The notes under the pieces are model-generated. The model did no database searches. It worked only from the letters and a program-made list of their open reading frames with translations, and was not told the DNA's origin. 64,000 bases of DNA from assembly GCF_001858025.1 (NCBI RefSeq), contig NZ_LZQD01000004.1, positions 277,243-341,242 of the forward strand. The letters are read 5' to 3'. This DNA comes from Trichormus sp. NMC-1. Its GTDB lineage: Bacteria > Cyanobacteriota > Cyanobacteriia > Cyanobacteriales > Nostocaceae. Made by a program: the position numbers and the translations under genes. The first letter of the stretch is position 1; each line of letters opens with the position of its first letter. This document shows positions 19,340 through 26,964 of this stretch, piece after piece.

Positions 19340-20059
19340 TTATCTTTGACTTTGTAATTTTCTCATTTCATACTGCACATCTAAAGCGATTTGCAATGCT
19401 TCATTTAATAATCTGCCATGCTCACTGGCTTGTTCAGTAACTTGCATGGATGTTAAAGTAGCTAAATTATTAACAAATAATTCCGAGTTTTTAAGAATAA
19501 AAGTTTTATTTTCTCGCAAAATTTTTTCTGTTTTTAAAGCTCGAACTAAATCACTTTTTGTGAGTTTTAAGGCTTCAATCACTCTCTCTCTTTGCTTAAT
19601 TTCTACTTCTGGGTTTCCAGCTGCTTCGATTTGGTCATTAATATTGATAGCTTTAATAACAGCATTATAGCGTTCAACATCATTGAGTAAAATTCGCAGA
19701 GAATTAGTCATATTAGTTTTGAGAAAGTTACTTTTAGCTTTCCACACCATATATAATATAGTTTGTGTCATACCACCCAGCCACAAACTCAGGAGGATTA
19801 ATAATATCCCAGATGGGATTTTTATCTGTGGAGCAAATAATTTAAGGATTAGATCAATTAGCAAATAGACAAAAATTAAGGTAGAAAATCCAATAAAAAC
19901 TACGGTAGCACCCTCGGAACCCTTTATTTTGCCTATTAATTGCTTTCCCCATTTTTTCAGCGGATTAGTAATAATGAGCAATTCCTCATTAACAGGTAAA
20001 TTAGTCAATTCCCGAAGTTCTTTTTGACTAATGTCCAAGCCCTGTAAATCATCCCGCAC
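19340..20059 (-). CDS. Two-helix membrane protein with cytosolic coiled coil, unknown
   Basis: A 239-residue protein starting at GTG 20059 (no ATG near). Hydrophobic segments at about 52-74 and 80-108 are followed by a long charged helical domain (residues 115-239) with many Leu/Glu/Lys heptads. I do not recognise a family. Downstream neighbour at 20304 lies on the same strand upstream of it, with 244 bases between. Confidence 0.55.
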   Translation of the reverse strand: MRDDLQGLDISQKELRELTNLPVNEELLIITNPLKKWGKQLIGKIKGSEGATVVFIGFSTLIFVYLLIDLILKLFAPQIKIPSGILLILLSLWLGGMTQTILYMVWKAKSNFLKTNMTNSLRILLNDVERYNAVIKAININDQIEAAGNPEVEIKQRERVIEALKLTKSDLVRALKTEKILRENKTFILKNSELFVNNLATLTSMQVTEQASEHGRLLNEALQIALDVQYEMRKLQSQR

Positions 20060-20303
20060 AGCTTCTTAATCCTCGCCATAATAGTAATTTAGTCTAATAT
20101 AGCAATCAAATTTAGAGAATAGTAATCCATCAGGCATTTTGGCAGACAAAGGCAGACAAAAATTTATCTAGCTAAAGATTCACTTCTGAGCTAAACAATT
20201 GCTTTTTTATACATTTTTTCTATTCATTTACAGAAATATACTTTAATTACTGCGAGAGATGGTAGTAAATGAATTGAGTAGTTTCTAGGGGCTACACCAG
20301 CTA

Positions 20304-20693
20304 CTACTTATTAAATAAGACGAATACGTAATAACCAATTATAGTAAATATGAAAAGCATAGTGGCAGGATATACTACTACATCTTTGACAATAAATAAT
20401 ATCCAATCTTTCCTCAGTTCTTGTTTAAACTTGAGTTCCCGCAACTTGCGCTCAAGTTCTACGTCTTCTTTGGTAGAGAAATTGACAGTACGGCTGGTAT
20501 ATATATCATCAATAATTTCTGCTGTACTGCTTGTATCTTCGTCAGTGATAAAAGATTGGACAAAAGATTCTAATGGCTGATTTGTCTGTGTTGATAAAAT
20601 TGGTAAGTTATCCTCTTTAAGATTCTTGAATTCTTTTTTGATAACTTTTTTAACAATTTTGACTATTAAAGCTTCCAAGTTTTTCTCTATCAT
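20304..20693 (-). CDS. Small tail-anchored membrane protein, unknown
   Basis: A 129-residue protein from ATG 20693. The N-terminal half is Lys/Glu-rich and helical, residues 60-95 are acidic, and a single hydrophobic segment near 103-125 (DVVVYPATMLFIFTIIGYYVF) would anchor the C-terminus. No family recognised. Confidence 0.5.
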   Translation of the reverse strand: MIEKNLEALIVKIVKKVIKKEFKNLKEDNLPILSTQTNQPLESFVQSFITDEDTSSTAEIIDDIYTSRTVNFSTKEDVELERKLRELKFKQELRKDWILFIVKDVVVYPATMLFIFTIIGYYVFVLFNK

Positions 20694-20968
20694 GTGTTGT
20701 TAATTGAGAGAGTTTATATCATGGTGTTTCTATTTTTAGTTTAGTTGAAATTCAGTTGGAAGGACTGAAGTCTTTGCTACATAAACAGAACCTAGATAAC
20801 TGAAGCCTGCGGTGCATTTGTCAATCAGTAATTGGGTTATGCTGGTAATTTTTATGGTTAGGTAGCCGCAGCATTAACCCAATCTACTATTTTAGAACTA
20901 TTGCTTCTATACTGAAAAATTCAGAAGTCCTGAGAATTTAGAATGATAGTTTTCAGCCATTATAGATT

Positions 20969-21397
20969 CTAACATTTAGTTGCATTGGGATCTTCAAATT
21001 CACCAGGTTGACGGATGAGCAATTTATTTAAAATCATCTGACCTGAAGGATTTATTACCTGTAATCTCACCAAATCGGCTTGAACAGTTTGCCAGGAAAC
21101 TCGATATTTATATTTGGCATTAGTCCAGGTGAAGACAGGACGGGCTTTATTACCAGATGCTGTACCACCAATTAAACAAAGTTTTTTTCCTGTTTTCAGG
21201 TTTAAGTTTTTGTAGTAATACTTACCTTTTGCTTGCCAAAGAGTTAAATTCCAATTGCGTGGTTGTCCTTCCACGTCAAAAAATTCCCCCTCTGGAAAAG
21301 CGAGGTTAGCCACAGCTTGATTCTGGACGGCAATATCTGTGACGATAGGCAAAGAAAGACCCAGAACTAAAGCGATGCTTATTCCTTTAATTCGCAT
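20969..21397 (-). CDS. Exported protein of unknown function
   Basis: A 142-residue protein with a signal peptide (MRIKGISIALVLGLSLP and an AVA-like cleavage site near 27-30). The mature part is rich in aromatic and basic residues, with two Cys (about 73 and 142) that could pair in the periplasm. No known domain identified. Confidence 0.6.
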   Translation of the reverse strand: MRIKGISIALVLGLSLPIVTDIAVQNQAVANLAFPEGEFFDVEGQPRNWNLTLWQAKGKYYYKNLNLKTGKKLCLIGGTASGNKARPVFTWTNAKYKYRVSWQTVQADLVRLQVINPSGQMILNKLLIRQPGEFEDPNATKC

Positions 21398-21546
21398 AAT
21401 TGATTACTACCCTAGAAGTAATATAATTTTAGCTACGTTATTCTATAATATTATTCTTTTGACCAACCTCATATTTACGCAATAAAACGCAAACTTATCC
21501 GGTTAAAATCAGGTAAATAATCAATCTTAGAAATCGGGGATCTGAA

Positions 21547-21659
21547 TCAGGTGAGGTGAATATTTCCAAGTGTATGTGTGATGGTTCTATTGTCTTCTCT
21601 TATTTACATGATAGTTGGTGATGGTTGGGTGAGATGATGTGAACATATACAGGGTTTTT
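21547..21659. repeat. Island repeat, copy a (TCAGGTGAGGTGAAT...CAGGGTTTTT)
   Basis: First copy of the family that separates gene cassettes in the island. It runs from TCAGGTGAGGTGAAT through TTCTCTTATTTACATGATAG and GGTTGGGTGAGATGATGTGA to CAGGGTTTTT, and lies 50 bases before the antitoxin at 21709. The rest of the 311-base gap (21398-21546) holds only AT-rich sequence and an AAATCGGGGATCT half-repeat. Confidence 0.75.
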
Positions 21660-21708
21660 ATAGCCTAATCCAGCATCATTTTGATATAATTGAGAAGACG
21701 ATAGCATT

Positions 21709-22035
21709 ATGATAAAAGCAATGTCACAGACAGGATTAAATCTATTCATTCCTATGGAATTATTGATTAACTCCTTAAATACCCTAAGTTTATCAGAAAA
21801 ACGGCAAATTTCGCAGATACTGGATGAAGCGATCGCTCAAGCTGAAGAGGAAAATTGGCGAGAAGATGAAGCTAGTAAAAGAGAAATTCAATTAGTGCGC
21901 GATGAATATACAAATGGTAATTACAGTGAATTTAGTAATATCAAAGAACAGTTAAAACAAGGAGCTATTAAAAGAGCAGAACGTGATTTAGGATTAGTTG
22001 AAGAGTGGTTTAATTTGGAAGAAGAAGCGTGTTAA
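21709..22035 (+). CDS. Probable antitoxin of a MazF/PemK-type module
   Basis: A 108-residue charged, helical protein from ATG 21709 (residues 25-108 are rich in Glu, Arg and Lys). It resembles antitoxins that precede MazF-like toxins in cyanobacteria, and its stop codon overlaps the GTG start of a toxin fragment with a PemK/MazF N-terminus. The antitoxin itself seems full length. Function is inferred from context. Confidence 0.55.
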   Translation: MIKAMSQTGLNLFIPMELLINSLNTLSLSEKRQISQILDEAIAQAEEENWREDEASKREIQLVRDEYTNGNYSEFSNIKEQLKQGAIKRAERDLGLVEEWFNLEEEAC

Positions 22036-22139
22036 GTAAAGGAAAAATTATCTATCCCCAACGTGGTGAAATCTACTTGGTTAATTTTGATCCAACTATA
22101 AATAATTCTTGTTCCAGACTATTTAAAAAAGTAATTTGA
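22029..22139 (+). pseudogene. MazF/PemK-type toxin, N-terminal 36 codons only
   Basis: From GTG 22029, which overlaps the antitoxin stop, the frame reads PQRGEIYLVNFDPTI, the hallmark first strand and loop of PemK/MazF mRNA interferases. It then runs into sequence belonging to the opposing vapC fragment and stops at TGA 22137. About 75 residues are missing, so it cannot be an active nuclease. Confidence 0.75.
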
Positions 22140-22306
22140 GCTTGAACTCCTTTGCGAGTTAGCAAAAGATAACAGGTTTCTGTAACAACACACCATGTCG
22201 TAATTAAAGGTTCATTGTATTTTTTTAAAGCTTGTTTTGCTATTTCGTGGTAGGTGTCTTTTTGATCAATAAGTGCTAACCAAAATCCTGTATCAACTAT
22301 GATCAT
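22073..22306 (-). pseudogene. VapC PIN toxin, C-terminally truncated
   Basis: From ATG 22306 the product starts MIIVDTGFWLALIDQKDTYH, a clear PIN N-terminus (Asp5, later Glu in VVTETCYLLL) but ends after 77 residues inside the MazF fragment of the other strand. The C-terminal half with the third and fourth acidic residues is gone. It overlaps its antitoxin by 14 bp. Confidence 0.75.
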
Positions 22307-22550
22307 ATTTGTTTGGTAATGTATTAGATAAAACTTCTTTATATGTGGTTGATAAATTTTCTTCCACAGCACAACAACCAATTAATCCAATTTCATCAAA
22401 TTTTTCATAGATACTTTTTTCTATATGATGATTTTCTGGTTGTGGATAACGTTTTTTAAGTAATTGAATAAAATCAAGTAGTAAGATTTGTGCTTCTTCT
22501 GGTAAGGTGTCAATATCTTTAGATACTTCTGCAATTTTTATTACCATCAT
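22293..22550 (-). CDS. VapB/DUF2281-like antitoxin
   Basis: An 85-residue antitoxin. Residues 1-44 (MMVIKIAEVSKDIDTLPEEA onward) are almost identical to the antitoxin at 23253, while the C-terminal half is entirely different. The N-terminal half probably binds the operator and the C-terminal half the toxin. Its toxin is truncated. Confidence 0.7.
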   Translation of the reverse strand: MMVIKIAEVSKDIDTLPEEAQILLLDFIQLLKKRYPQPENHHIEKSIYEKFDEIGLIGCCAVEENLSTTYKEVLSNTLPNKYDHS

Positions 22551-22607
22551 TAACTCCTCAATTGAGTAAATTTTTTCGGTATGATTCTATTATCAACTAC
22601 GCACTAA

Positions 22608-22673
22608 AGATCCCCGACTTCTTTTCAAGATTTTTCTATCATATCCATAATTAATCTTAGAAGTCGGGGATCT
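22608..22673. repeat. 66-bp inverted-repeat element
   Basis: AGATCCCCGACTTCT at 22608-22622 is the exact inverse of AGAAGTCGGGGATCT at 22659-22673, with an AT-rich 36-base middle. A one-armed relative (AGAAATCGGGGATCT) lies at 21528-21542. MITE-like or REP-like. Confidence 0.7.
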
Positions 22674-22676
22674 AAA

Positions 22677-22800
22677 TCAGGTGAGGTGAATGTTTCGGTG
22701 GTGTATCTGTGATGGTTCTATTGTCTTCTCTTATTTACATGATAGTTGGTGATGGTTGGGTGAGATGATGTGAACAGATATAGGGTTTTTGGGTTGTAAT
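22677..22800. repeat. Island repeat, copy b
   Basis: Nearly identical to copy a (21547-21659) and continuing to GGGTTTTTGGGTTGTAAT. It lies downstream of the decayed vapC at 22885 and upstream of the truncated vapBC cassette. Confidence 0.75.
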
Positions 22801-22884
22801 TTAGGGTTATTAATGGTGGTTTATGTTGTTGTTTACCCACCTTCAAGAACTTTTTTAAGGTGAAATCCAGTTGTCTAATTTTAG

Positions 22885-23256
22885 CTATGAAATTCGGCTA
22901 TAATGACGAGTGTTGTTAGTTACTAAAATATAGTTTTTAGTTATTGCAACACTAGCAATTAGTAAATCGAAATCTGCTACTGGTTGTCCTATTTTTCTAA
23001 GTTCTGCTTTTAATTATCCAAACTTTTTGACAGCATTATTATCTAAATTTATAACTTCAATATCTTGAATGAATTTTTCTGCACGAGTTAAATTTTCTGC
23101 TACTTTTTGAGAATTATAAGCACCAAAATACAATTCAGCAACGGTGATGTTGCAAATACAAATTTGCTCCCATCCTATTTGTTGAATTTTATCTTTGACG
23201 GAATTAATGTTTTTAATCCAGTAAATGCAGGTGTCAGTATCTAATAAATAAATTAT
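22885..23256 (-). pseudogene. VapC PIN toxin with lost start codon and internal stop
   Basis: A 124-codon frame encodes a clear PIN toxin (IYLLDTDTCIYW, then NITVAELYFGA, then ADFDLLIASVA). The expected ATG is ATA at 23254-23256, and codon 81 is TAA between KKFG and LKAELRK. The ATG-to-ATA change also altered the overlapping antitoxin stop from the usual TGA to TAA. Two independent lesions make it non-functional. Confidence 0.85.
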
Positions 23257-23543
23257 AAGCTAATATCGTAGTTAGAAATAGTTCGGCTATCATAAATCTC
23301 TTTGACTATTTCTTCTGCTGTGCGTTCATCTTCCCAAGCACCATATTTTTCTATAAATGTATCTAGTGGATGTGGTTTTTGTTTTTGGGTAGATGAGAAA
23401 GTTATCTCATGTTCTATGTGTTGATTTTCTGGTTGTGGATAACGTTTTTTGAGTAATTGAATAAAATCCAGTAGTAAGATTTGCGCTTCTTCTGGTAAGG
23501 TGTCAATATCTTTAAATATTTCTGCAATTTTTATTACCATCAT
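23253..23543 (-). CDS. VapB/DUF2281-like antitoxin (partner toxin dead)
   Basis: A 96-residue antitoxin whose first 44 residues nearly equal those of the antitoxin at 22293 but whose C-terminal half (HPLDTFIEKYGAWEDERTAE and on) is of the type that precedes PIN toxins. Its stop codon overlaps the former toxin start. Free antitoxin may remain as an anti-addiction factor. Confidence 0.7.
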   Translation of the reverse strand: MMVIKIAEIFKDIDTLPEEAQILLLDFIQLLKKRYPQPENQHIEHEITFSSTQKQKPHPLDTFIEKYGAWEDERTAEEIVKEIYDSRTISNYDISL

Positions 23544-23594
23544 TAACTCCTAAGTTGAGTAAATTTTTTCGGTATGATTCTATTATAAACTACG

Positions 23595-23858
23595 CTAAAT
23601 TGCACTTTGACGTTTGTTAGTTTTTTCACGAACTGCTTGACGAATATCTTCCCAATCTTGAGCAGTCATTTCTGTGGCATTTCCTGAGTTTAATCCTTCT
23701 AAGAGCATGGTTTGTAGTCGTTCGTTTGCTCTCTGTTTTTGGTCTTGTCGCACTAATTCCCGAAAATATTCACTAACGCTGCTGTAACCTCCTTGCGCTA
23801 CCTGTTCTTCTATATAATCGCGCATGGTGTCAGGTAAGGAAATATTCATACTTTTCAT
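23595..23858 (-). CDS. ParD-family antitoxin, orphan
   Basis: An 87-residue ribbon-helix-helix antitoxin: MNISLPDTMRDYIEEQVAQG then YSSVSEYFRELVRQDQ are classic ParD. A ParE toxin should follow directly, but the next sequence downstream is the promoter of the vapB at 23253, the edge of a 184-bp duplication. It is therefore an orphan antitoxin. Confidence 0.8.
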   Translation of the reverse strand: MKSMNISLPDTMRDYIEEQVAQGGYSSVSEYFRELVRQDQKQRANERLQTMLLEGLNSGNATEMTAQDWEDIRQAVREKTNKRQSAI

Positions 23859-24001
23859 AATGTGACTTCCTAAATCTACTTTTCTATAGTATGGCAGATT
23901 TTGTCATTTTATGCCATGATAACGGTGATGATTATTTGTAAAGTATTGTAAATACTAATCAATGAGTTTTCAAAATTACCAAATTTAGCGTATATTGTGG
24001 A

Positions 24002-24030
24002 TTGACAAGTGTAACCTATAAGGTTACAGT
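24002..24030 (+). promoter_or_regulatory. higBA promoter with overlapping dyad operator
   Basis: TTGACA at 24002-24007 and TACAGT at 24025-24030 are 17 bases apart. Between and over them lies the 19-bp palindrome TGTAACCTATAAGGTTACA at 24010-24028 (8-bp perfect arms). A HigA dimer bound here would block the promoter, as in other higBA operons. Confidence 0.6.
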
Positions 24031-24049
24031 AAATATTGTTATTTTACTT

Positions 24050-24328
24050 ATGATCAGAAATTTCAAGCATAAGGGGTTAAGAAAGCTGTTTGAAGATGAT
24101 AATAGAAGTGGAGTTAATCCAAATCATGCTGAAAAACTGTTAGATTTATTAGATAGACTAGATGCTGCATCTGTAGCTGAGGATATGAATTTTCCTGGTT
24201 CTAAGTTTCATCAATTAATAGGAAATAGGAAAGGTGAATATTCAGTTACAGTTTCTGGTAATTGGCGTTTAACTTTTGTTTTTGAAGATGGGGATGCTTA
24301 CGACGTAAATTACGAGGATTATCATTAG
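24050..24328 (+). CDS. higB: HigB-type toxin (RelE superfamily)
   Basis: A 92-residue toxin from ATG 24050; the longer frame from 24002 would include the promoter. Landmarks are KHKGLRKLFED near the start, HAEKLLDLLDRLDAA, and the C-terminal GEYSVTVSGNWRLTFVFEDGDAYDVNYEDYH, as in ribosome-dependent mRNA interferases of the HigB group. Toxin-first order, with higA following, is characteristic. It looks complete. Confidence 0.88.
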   Translation: MIRNFKHKGLRKLFEDDNRSGVNPNHAEKLLDLLDRLDAASVAEDMNFPGSKFHQLIGNRKGEYSVTVSGNWRLTFVFEDGDAYDVNYEDYH

Positions 24329-24338
24329 GATTATGAAC

Positions 24339-24632
24339 ATGAATACTAACAGAAAACCTAGACATCCTGGTGCTTTGATTAAACGTCAATATTTAGAACC
24401 TTTAAATATGACGGTGACAGAACTCGCTAATATTTTGGGTGTGTCTCGAAAAACGGTTTCGGAAATTGTGAATGAACGTGCAAGTGTAACACCTAATATT
24501 GCTTTGCGGTTAGCAAGTGCTTTTCAAACTACGCCGGAACTTTGGTTAAATCTTCAGCAGAAATTTGATATTTGGTGTGCAAAAAATGAATCTGAAGAAT
24601 GGAAAAATATTTCACCTATTGAAATTAGTTAA
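24339..24632 (+). CDS. higA: HigA-type antitoxin (XRE HTH)
   Basis: About 97 residues. ATG 24339 is preferred over ATG 24333 because AGGA at 24327-24330 is 8 bases from it. The N-terminal PRHPGALIKRQYLEPL and the helix-turn-helix MTVTELANILGVSRKTVSEIVN are those of HigA/VapI regulators, ending with a toxin-binding C-terminus. Probably represses its own operon through the upstream palindrome. Confidence 0.88.
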   Translation: MNTNRKPRHPGALIKRQYLEPLNMTVTELANILGVSRKTVSEIVNERASVTPNIALRLASAFQTTPELWLNLQQKFDIWCAKNESEEWKNISPIEIS

Positions 24633-24652
24633 AATAGTCCTGGTGATAATTC

Positions 24653-24756
24653 TCAGGTGAGGTGAATGTTTCCATGTATATCTGTGATGTTTCTATTGTC
24701 TTCTCTTATTTACATGATAGTTGGTGATGGTTGGGTGAGATGATGTAAACAGATAC
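24653..24756. repeat. Island repeat, copy c
   Basis: TCAGGTGAGGTGAATGTTTCC through TGGTTGGGTGAGATGATGTA to ACAGATAC. Lies between the higBA operon and the RelE-type pair. Confidence 0.75.
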
Positions 24757-24797
24757 TTTAATTCACCCTGCAAAATGATTTAAAATCAAGTAAATGT

Positions 24798-25058
24798 CTA
24801 GTTGTAAATCTCTCGCCGATGTCCAACTCTATCAATAAAAATAATTCTTTTCTCTGTGTCAAATTCATAAATTACTCGATAATCTCCAACTCTCAATTTA
24901 AAGAAATTTGATAAGTCAGCAGTCAGAGGTTGCGGTGTAATTTGGTCGAAATTTTCAGCTAACCAATTAATTTTATTAACTATTCTTTGACAAACCGATT
25001 TTGTCAATTTTTCTAGGTCTGCTAGTGCTTCTGGTTCATACTCAACTAGGTAATTCAT
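24798..25058 (-). CDS. RelE/ParE-family toxin
   Basis: An 86-residue toxin with the RelE fold pattern: VEYEPEALADLEKLTKSV, then LTADLSNFFKLRVGDYRVIYEF, then RVGHRREIY. The terminal basic/aromatic residues (Arg, His, Arg, Tyr) are those used for mRNA cleavage in RelE relatives. Overlaps the antitoxin stop by 4 bp; both look intact. Confidence 0.85.
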   Translation of the reverse strand: MNYLVEYEPEALADLEKLTKSVCQRIVNKINWLAENFDQITPQPLTADLSNFFKLRVGDYRVIYEFDTEKRIIFIDRVGHRREIYN

Positions 25059-25273
25059 CTGTTTTCTAAACCTAGTCTTTGCATTACTTCTGCTGTGGAA
25101 ATACCTCTAACACCTGTTTCTCTGCGTTTCTTAATGGTTAATAGTTCTTGTTTGAAATTCTCTTTGATGCTTTGATTTGTATCTGGGTCTATTAGCAGTT
25201 CTTCTATGGTTTCTCTAACTGTTTCCCGAATGAGGGCTTTTAGTTCGTCAATGGTGAGATTATTAACTTGCAT
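25055..25273 (-). CDS. RelB-like antitoxin (cyanobacterial type)
   Basis: A 72-residue helical protein (LTIDELKALIRETVRETIEE, then a C-terminal GISTAEVMQRLGLE) upstream of and overlapping the RelE-type toxin. This antitoxin type commonly precedes RelE toxins in cyanobacteria. Confidence 0.78.
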   Translation of the reverse strand: MQVNNLTIDELKALIRETVRETIEELLIDPDTNQSIKENFKQELLTIKKRRETGVRGISTAEVMQRLGLENR

Positions 25274-25352
25274 ACTGGCGATTTTGTGAAAAGGCTTGTT
25301 TACTAATTTTAGCCTATCGGTAGGAGATTTGATTTAGTTCGGGTGATAATTC

Positions 25353-25475
25353 TCAGGTGAGGTGAATGTTTCCAGGTGTATCTGTCATGGTTCTATTATC
25401 TTCTCTTATTTACACGATCGCTCTACTAATCCCTAGTAATGCTTGAGTAAGATACAGGATTTTTGGGTTGTAATA
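25353..25475. repeat. Island repeat, copy d
   Basis: Starts TCAGGTGAGGTGAATGTTTCC and continues with ACGATCGCTCTACTAATCCC and TAGTAATGCTTGAGTAAGAT, so it joins the 5' module of the family to part of the 73-bp unit seen at 32.2-33.2 kb. Confidence 0.75.
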
Positions 25476-25516
25476 AGTGCGTTATTAGGTGAATAGAAAT
25501 TCTATATCCAGTTAGG

Positions 25517-26068
25517 TTAATTAATAGCAACAGAAGACTGAATAAGTGATAACAAGAAAACTTTGATTTCTTGTATTAATGGATGTTGTTGCAATATCTT
25601 AATTTCATCATCATTTAGATTTCTCAGTATTTTGTCATTGAGCGACGCTTTGTTATCTAAGACGGTTTCTAAAAATTCTTTAGGTTTGCTTTGAGCTAAT
25701 TGCCATTCTAAATCATTAAATTGACGTTTTGCTATTTTTTCAATTAATGATTTATCTTGTAAAAATATAGATTCTATTTCTGGAACTGCTAGAGAAACTT
25801 GAAAAGGAATACCAGATGATGCTTGATTTAATACATATTTAATTAAATCTTTCTTTTCAAATATTTGCGATTCGTTATTTGTATCTGCATCTATGACAAG
25901 AGCAACTGGTGTTTTTCTAGTAGCAAGTAATGAAGTAGCTAAAGAACGCGCTCGGTAAGAACTTCCACCAGCTATAAATTGAATATCTTGAGTTAGATTT
26001 TTTGGTAATAATTTCTGTAGAATTTCTATGTCCTTATCACCTTCTGTGAGAATGTATGCTAGTTTCAT
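25517..26068 (-). CDS. Single-domain TOPRIM protein (OLD-like), second gene of a nuclease operon
   Basis: A 183-residue protein. Residues 1-65 look like a TOPRIM fold: TEGDKD with Glu9 and Asp11 after the first strand, and LVIDADTN with Asp60 and Asp62 as the DxD. A later PEIESIF (near 95-101) matches OLD-family and related TOPRIM nucleases. There is no ATPase domain. The gene follows the PD-(D/E)XK gene by 29 bp on the same strand. I infer a nucleic-acid-cutting or DNA-end-processing role, possibly defence; no system with this exact pair is known to me. Confidence 0.65.
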   Translation of the reverse strand: MKLAYILTEGDKDIEILQKLLPKNLTQDIQFIAGGSSYRARSLATSLLATRKTPVALVIDADTNNESQIFEKKDLIKYVLNQASSGIPFQVSLAVPEIESIFLQDKSLIEKIAKRQFNDLEWQLAQSKPKEFLETVLDNKASLNDKILRNLNDDEIKILQQHPLIQEIKVFLLSLIQSSVAIN

Positions 26069-26097
26069 GAAAAAGCTCCTTTACAATGCTGTAATTA

Positions 26098-26637
26098 TTA
26101 AATGATAATGTCGTAATTTGGGATACCTTTATGAACACAAACGCGATATTTTTTGATGAGAAATTTACATATAGATTTATTTTTTAATGAATATTCAATT
26201 TCTTCTCCTCCCCACAATAGAATGGTTTGAGGTGCTACAAATCCAGTTAATGTTACTGTAGCTTCTGTAAATCCACTGCGACTAAACACACTACCAATAG
26301 CTGTTGCTGGTCTTCGCAATAATTGATTTCTGAGTTTGGCTATGGGTTCAATATTAACTTCCTCGCTGGTATCTTTACATTCTATCAGACAAGCTAGGCT
26401 ATCTGCATATACTACGCCATCAATTTGTTCTACTATTTTACCTTGAATTTTAACGGTTTCTGGCCAAGCTATATCAGCACCATCAAGTTGAAATGCACGT
26501 AATATCAAATATTCTAATGCTTTACCTGCATCCCAAAAATTTGATGTCTTTTTTGTTTTAATTTCTGACCATAATTTTACTAAATCATCCCAATTATAAG
26601 TAGTAATTCTTGTTTGATATTCTGCATCTGTGGTCAT
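26098..26637 (-). CDS. PD-(D/E)XK restriction-endonuclease-like protein (Mrr-like)
   Basis: A 179-residue protein with a restriction-endonuclease fold signature: Glu42 in a helix (ALEYLILRAFQL), Asp73 in QIDGVVY, and Glu86-x-Lys88 in CLIECKD, followed by a helix and LRRPATAIGSVFSRSGFT. This is the order E..D..ExK of Mrr-like nucleases. There is no specificity domain or methylase nearby. It is the first gene of a two-gene operon with the TOPRIM protein. Confidence 0.72.
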   Translation of the reverse strand: MTTDAEYQTRITTYNWDDLVKLWSEIKTKKTSNFWDAGKALEYLILRAFQLDGADIAWPETVKIQGKIVEQIDGVVYADSLACLIECKDTSEEVNIEPIAKLRNQLLRRPATAIGSVFSRSGFTEATVTLTGFVAPQTILLWGGEEIEYSLKNKSICKFLIKKYRVCVHKGIPNYDIII

Positions 26638-26739
26638 GATTCTATTTCAAGTGTATTAATTTATTGACGATTTAATATTATACTACTAGCACGTAAGCTA
26701 TTTATTCTAGGATTTGATTTAGTTCGGGTGACAATTATT

Positions 26740-26907
26740 AGGTGAGGTTAATATTTGTGCGATCGCCCTAAACATCCCTAGTAATGCTTGAGTGAGATAA
26801 CGTAAACAGATACAGGGTAAGGTTTTCGGGCTGCGGATCTCTCCACTAATCCCTAGTAATGGTTGAGTGAGATGATGGGAACAGATACAGGGTTTTTGGG
26901 TGGTAAT
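26740..26907. repeat. Island repeat, copy e (two unit copies)
   Basis: AGGTGAGGTTAATATTTGTG followed by GCGATCGCCCTAAACATCCC, one 73-bp-type unit, a second degenerate unit (GCGGATCTCTCCACTAATCC) and GGGTTTTTGGGTGGTAATT. It fills most of the gap between the nuclease pair and the YgiT/DUF4258 pair. Confidence 0.75.
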
Positions 26908-26964
26908 TCCGTGTTATTAATGGTGGGTATTGTTGGGTTTCCTTGCGTCAACCCAACCTACTAA

